DNA of 64,000 bases from positions 1,364,001 to 1,428,000 of the forward strand of contig NZ_JACSMD010000001.1 in the NCBI RefSeq assembly GCF_018618475.1. The letters run 5' to 3'. This DNA comes from Exiguobacterium sp. s122. GTDB lineage: Bacteria; Bacillota; Bacilli; Exiguobacteriales; Exiguobacteriaceae. A model generated the notes under the pieces. It did not search any database and had not been told where the DNA came from. It was given only the letters and a program-made list of their open reading frames with translations. Both the position numbers and the translations under genes were made by a program. Each line of letters opens with the position of its first letter. Position 1 is the first letter of the stretch. Shown here in pieces: positions 63,530 through 64,000 of this stretch.

Positions 63530-63545
63530 CGTCTATATATAGATT
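63530..63545 (-). promoter_or_regulatory. NrdR-like box, distal
   Basis: CGTCTATATATAGATT has the core CTATATATAG. It is 41 bases (about four helix turns) from the proximal box, the kind of paired spacing that NrdR uses to repress ribonucleotide reductase genes. Confidence 0.6.
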
Positions 63546-63607
63546 ATGTCATGGTTTTGTTTTTAGAGGCTCGACGACTTTGTGACATCTTTTCATGTAT
63601 ATTCATC

Positions 63608-63645
63608 AAAAAAACAGCTGAATCCTAGGCGTGGACTCGACTGTT
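63608..63645 (-). terminator. Terminator of the formate/nitrite channel gene
   Basis: AACAGCTGAATCC (63613-63625) pairs, with wobbles and one mismatch, with GGACTCGACTGTT (63633-63645); a run of seven T follows on the minus strand. It separates this gene from nrdD. Confidence 0.78.
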
Positions 63646-63662
63646 ATGATTCGTGATATAAG

Positions 63663-64000
63663 TCATACTTCTTTAGCAGGTTTGACGATCGTTAACTCGA
63701 CTTCCTCTGACTCTTGAGCTTCGCGTAATCCTTTTGCGTTCAACCACGTATAGATGGCCCCCATGAACAAAGCGCCCCCAATGATGTTCCCGAACGTGGC
63801 CGGAATCAAATTGTGGATGGCTCCGGCAAAACTGATTGTCTCTGGATGTGGGACGACGAGGGTGAGTGCGAACAAAACGAAGTTCGCGATGACATGATCG
63901 AATCCGGAAGCAAAGAAGACCGCGACGAGAAAAATCATCGAAAAGACTTGTGCAAATTCATTCTTCATTTGTTTCGGCAAGAAAATCGCGAGGCACACCA
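63663..64000 (-). CDS. Formate/nitrite transporter (FocA/NirC family), partial
   Basis: Last 112 codons of an inner membrane anion channel; the N-terminus lies beyond 64000. The family signature FFASGFDHVIANFVLFALT and the last two TM helices (LIPATFGNIIGGALFMGAIY) are visible, then a charged tail. Formate made by anaerobic metabolism is a likely substrate given the neighbouring anaerobic reductase (class III NrdD often uses formate); inference only. Confidence 0.9.
   Translation of the reverse strand, partial: VCLAIFLPKQMKNEFAQVFSMIFLVAVFFASGFDHVIANFVLFALTLVVPHPETISFAGAIHNLIPATFGNIIGGALFMGAIYTWLNAKGLREAQESEEVELTIVKPAKEV

Noticed and set aside
63580-63597. Rex- or FNR-like TTGTGACATCTTTTCATG upstream of nrdD
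   Set aside because: Only the left arm fits; the right arm is off by one base in spacing and lacks CACAA.

Overview
The window looks like chromosomal DNA of a Bacillota (Firmicutes) rod of the Bacillales, most likely Exiguobacterium or a close relative. This is inferred from the gene families (fruRKA, miaA-hfq, YhaM-type exoribonuclease, thyA-dfrA, thermolysin-type protease, AdhE), from strong AGGAGG-type ribosome binding sites, and from Bacillus-style regulatory sites: a sigma-D promoter, CcpA cre boxes, a Rex box, Zur boxes and NrdR boxes. No rRNA, tRNA, CRISPR array, phage or insertion sequence was seen. Coding is dense, mostly on the minus strand, with intrinsic terminators between most units.

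Left part (1-9.7 kb): the 5' part of a chemoreceptor gene behind a sigma-D promoter, an acetyltransferase/SRPBCC pair, the fructose operon fruR-fruK-fruA with FruR-like repeats and a cre box, an alpha/beta hydrolase, small membrane proteins, and an M28-like secreted protein that has lost most of its zinc ligands.

9.8-16 kb: a five-gene nickel/oligopeptide-type ABC importer followed by a MATE exporter, all behind one promoter carrying two Zur-like boxes. This is probably a zinc- or metallophore-related uptake operon.

16-28.1 kb: adhE with Rex and cre sites, a MarR regulator, a YebC-family protein, a YuiF-like ion/amino-acid transporter, a 30-residue membrane protein and gltBD glutamate synthase.

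28.3-41 kb: a TspO-like membrane protein, aldo/keto reductase, a TetR-controlled ABC exporter, a FAD amine oxidase, a BI-1 family protein, a DJ-1 protein, a quinone-oxidoreductase-like enzyme, thyA-dfrA, a GGDEF protein flanked by pseudo-receiver domains, and fumC.

41-52 kb: a nucleic-acid and metal operon (YhaM, CobW GTPase, 5'-3' exonuclease, RNase H), a catabolite-controlled unknown gene, miaA-hfq, a UreI/AmiS-type channel, PPK2 polyphosphate kinase, an M4 metalloprotease and an ABC exporter.

52-59 kb: a module of an enolase-superfamily epimerase/racemase, a GNAT, an M20 amidohydrolase, an NhaC-type transporter and an unfamiliar winged-helix regulator. A near-identical 21-bp direct-repeat element lies upstream of both the epimerase gene and the transporter gene. 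The best reading is conversion of D-amino acids (through N-succinyl intermediates) or dipeptides to usable L-amino acids.

59-64 kb: an HtrA-like protease, a fumarylacetoacetate-hydrolase family enzyme, the anaerobic ribonucleotide reductase pair nrdD-nrdG behind two NrdR-like boxes, and the C-terminal part of a formate/nitrite channel cut by the window end.
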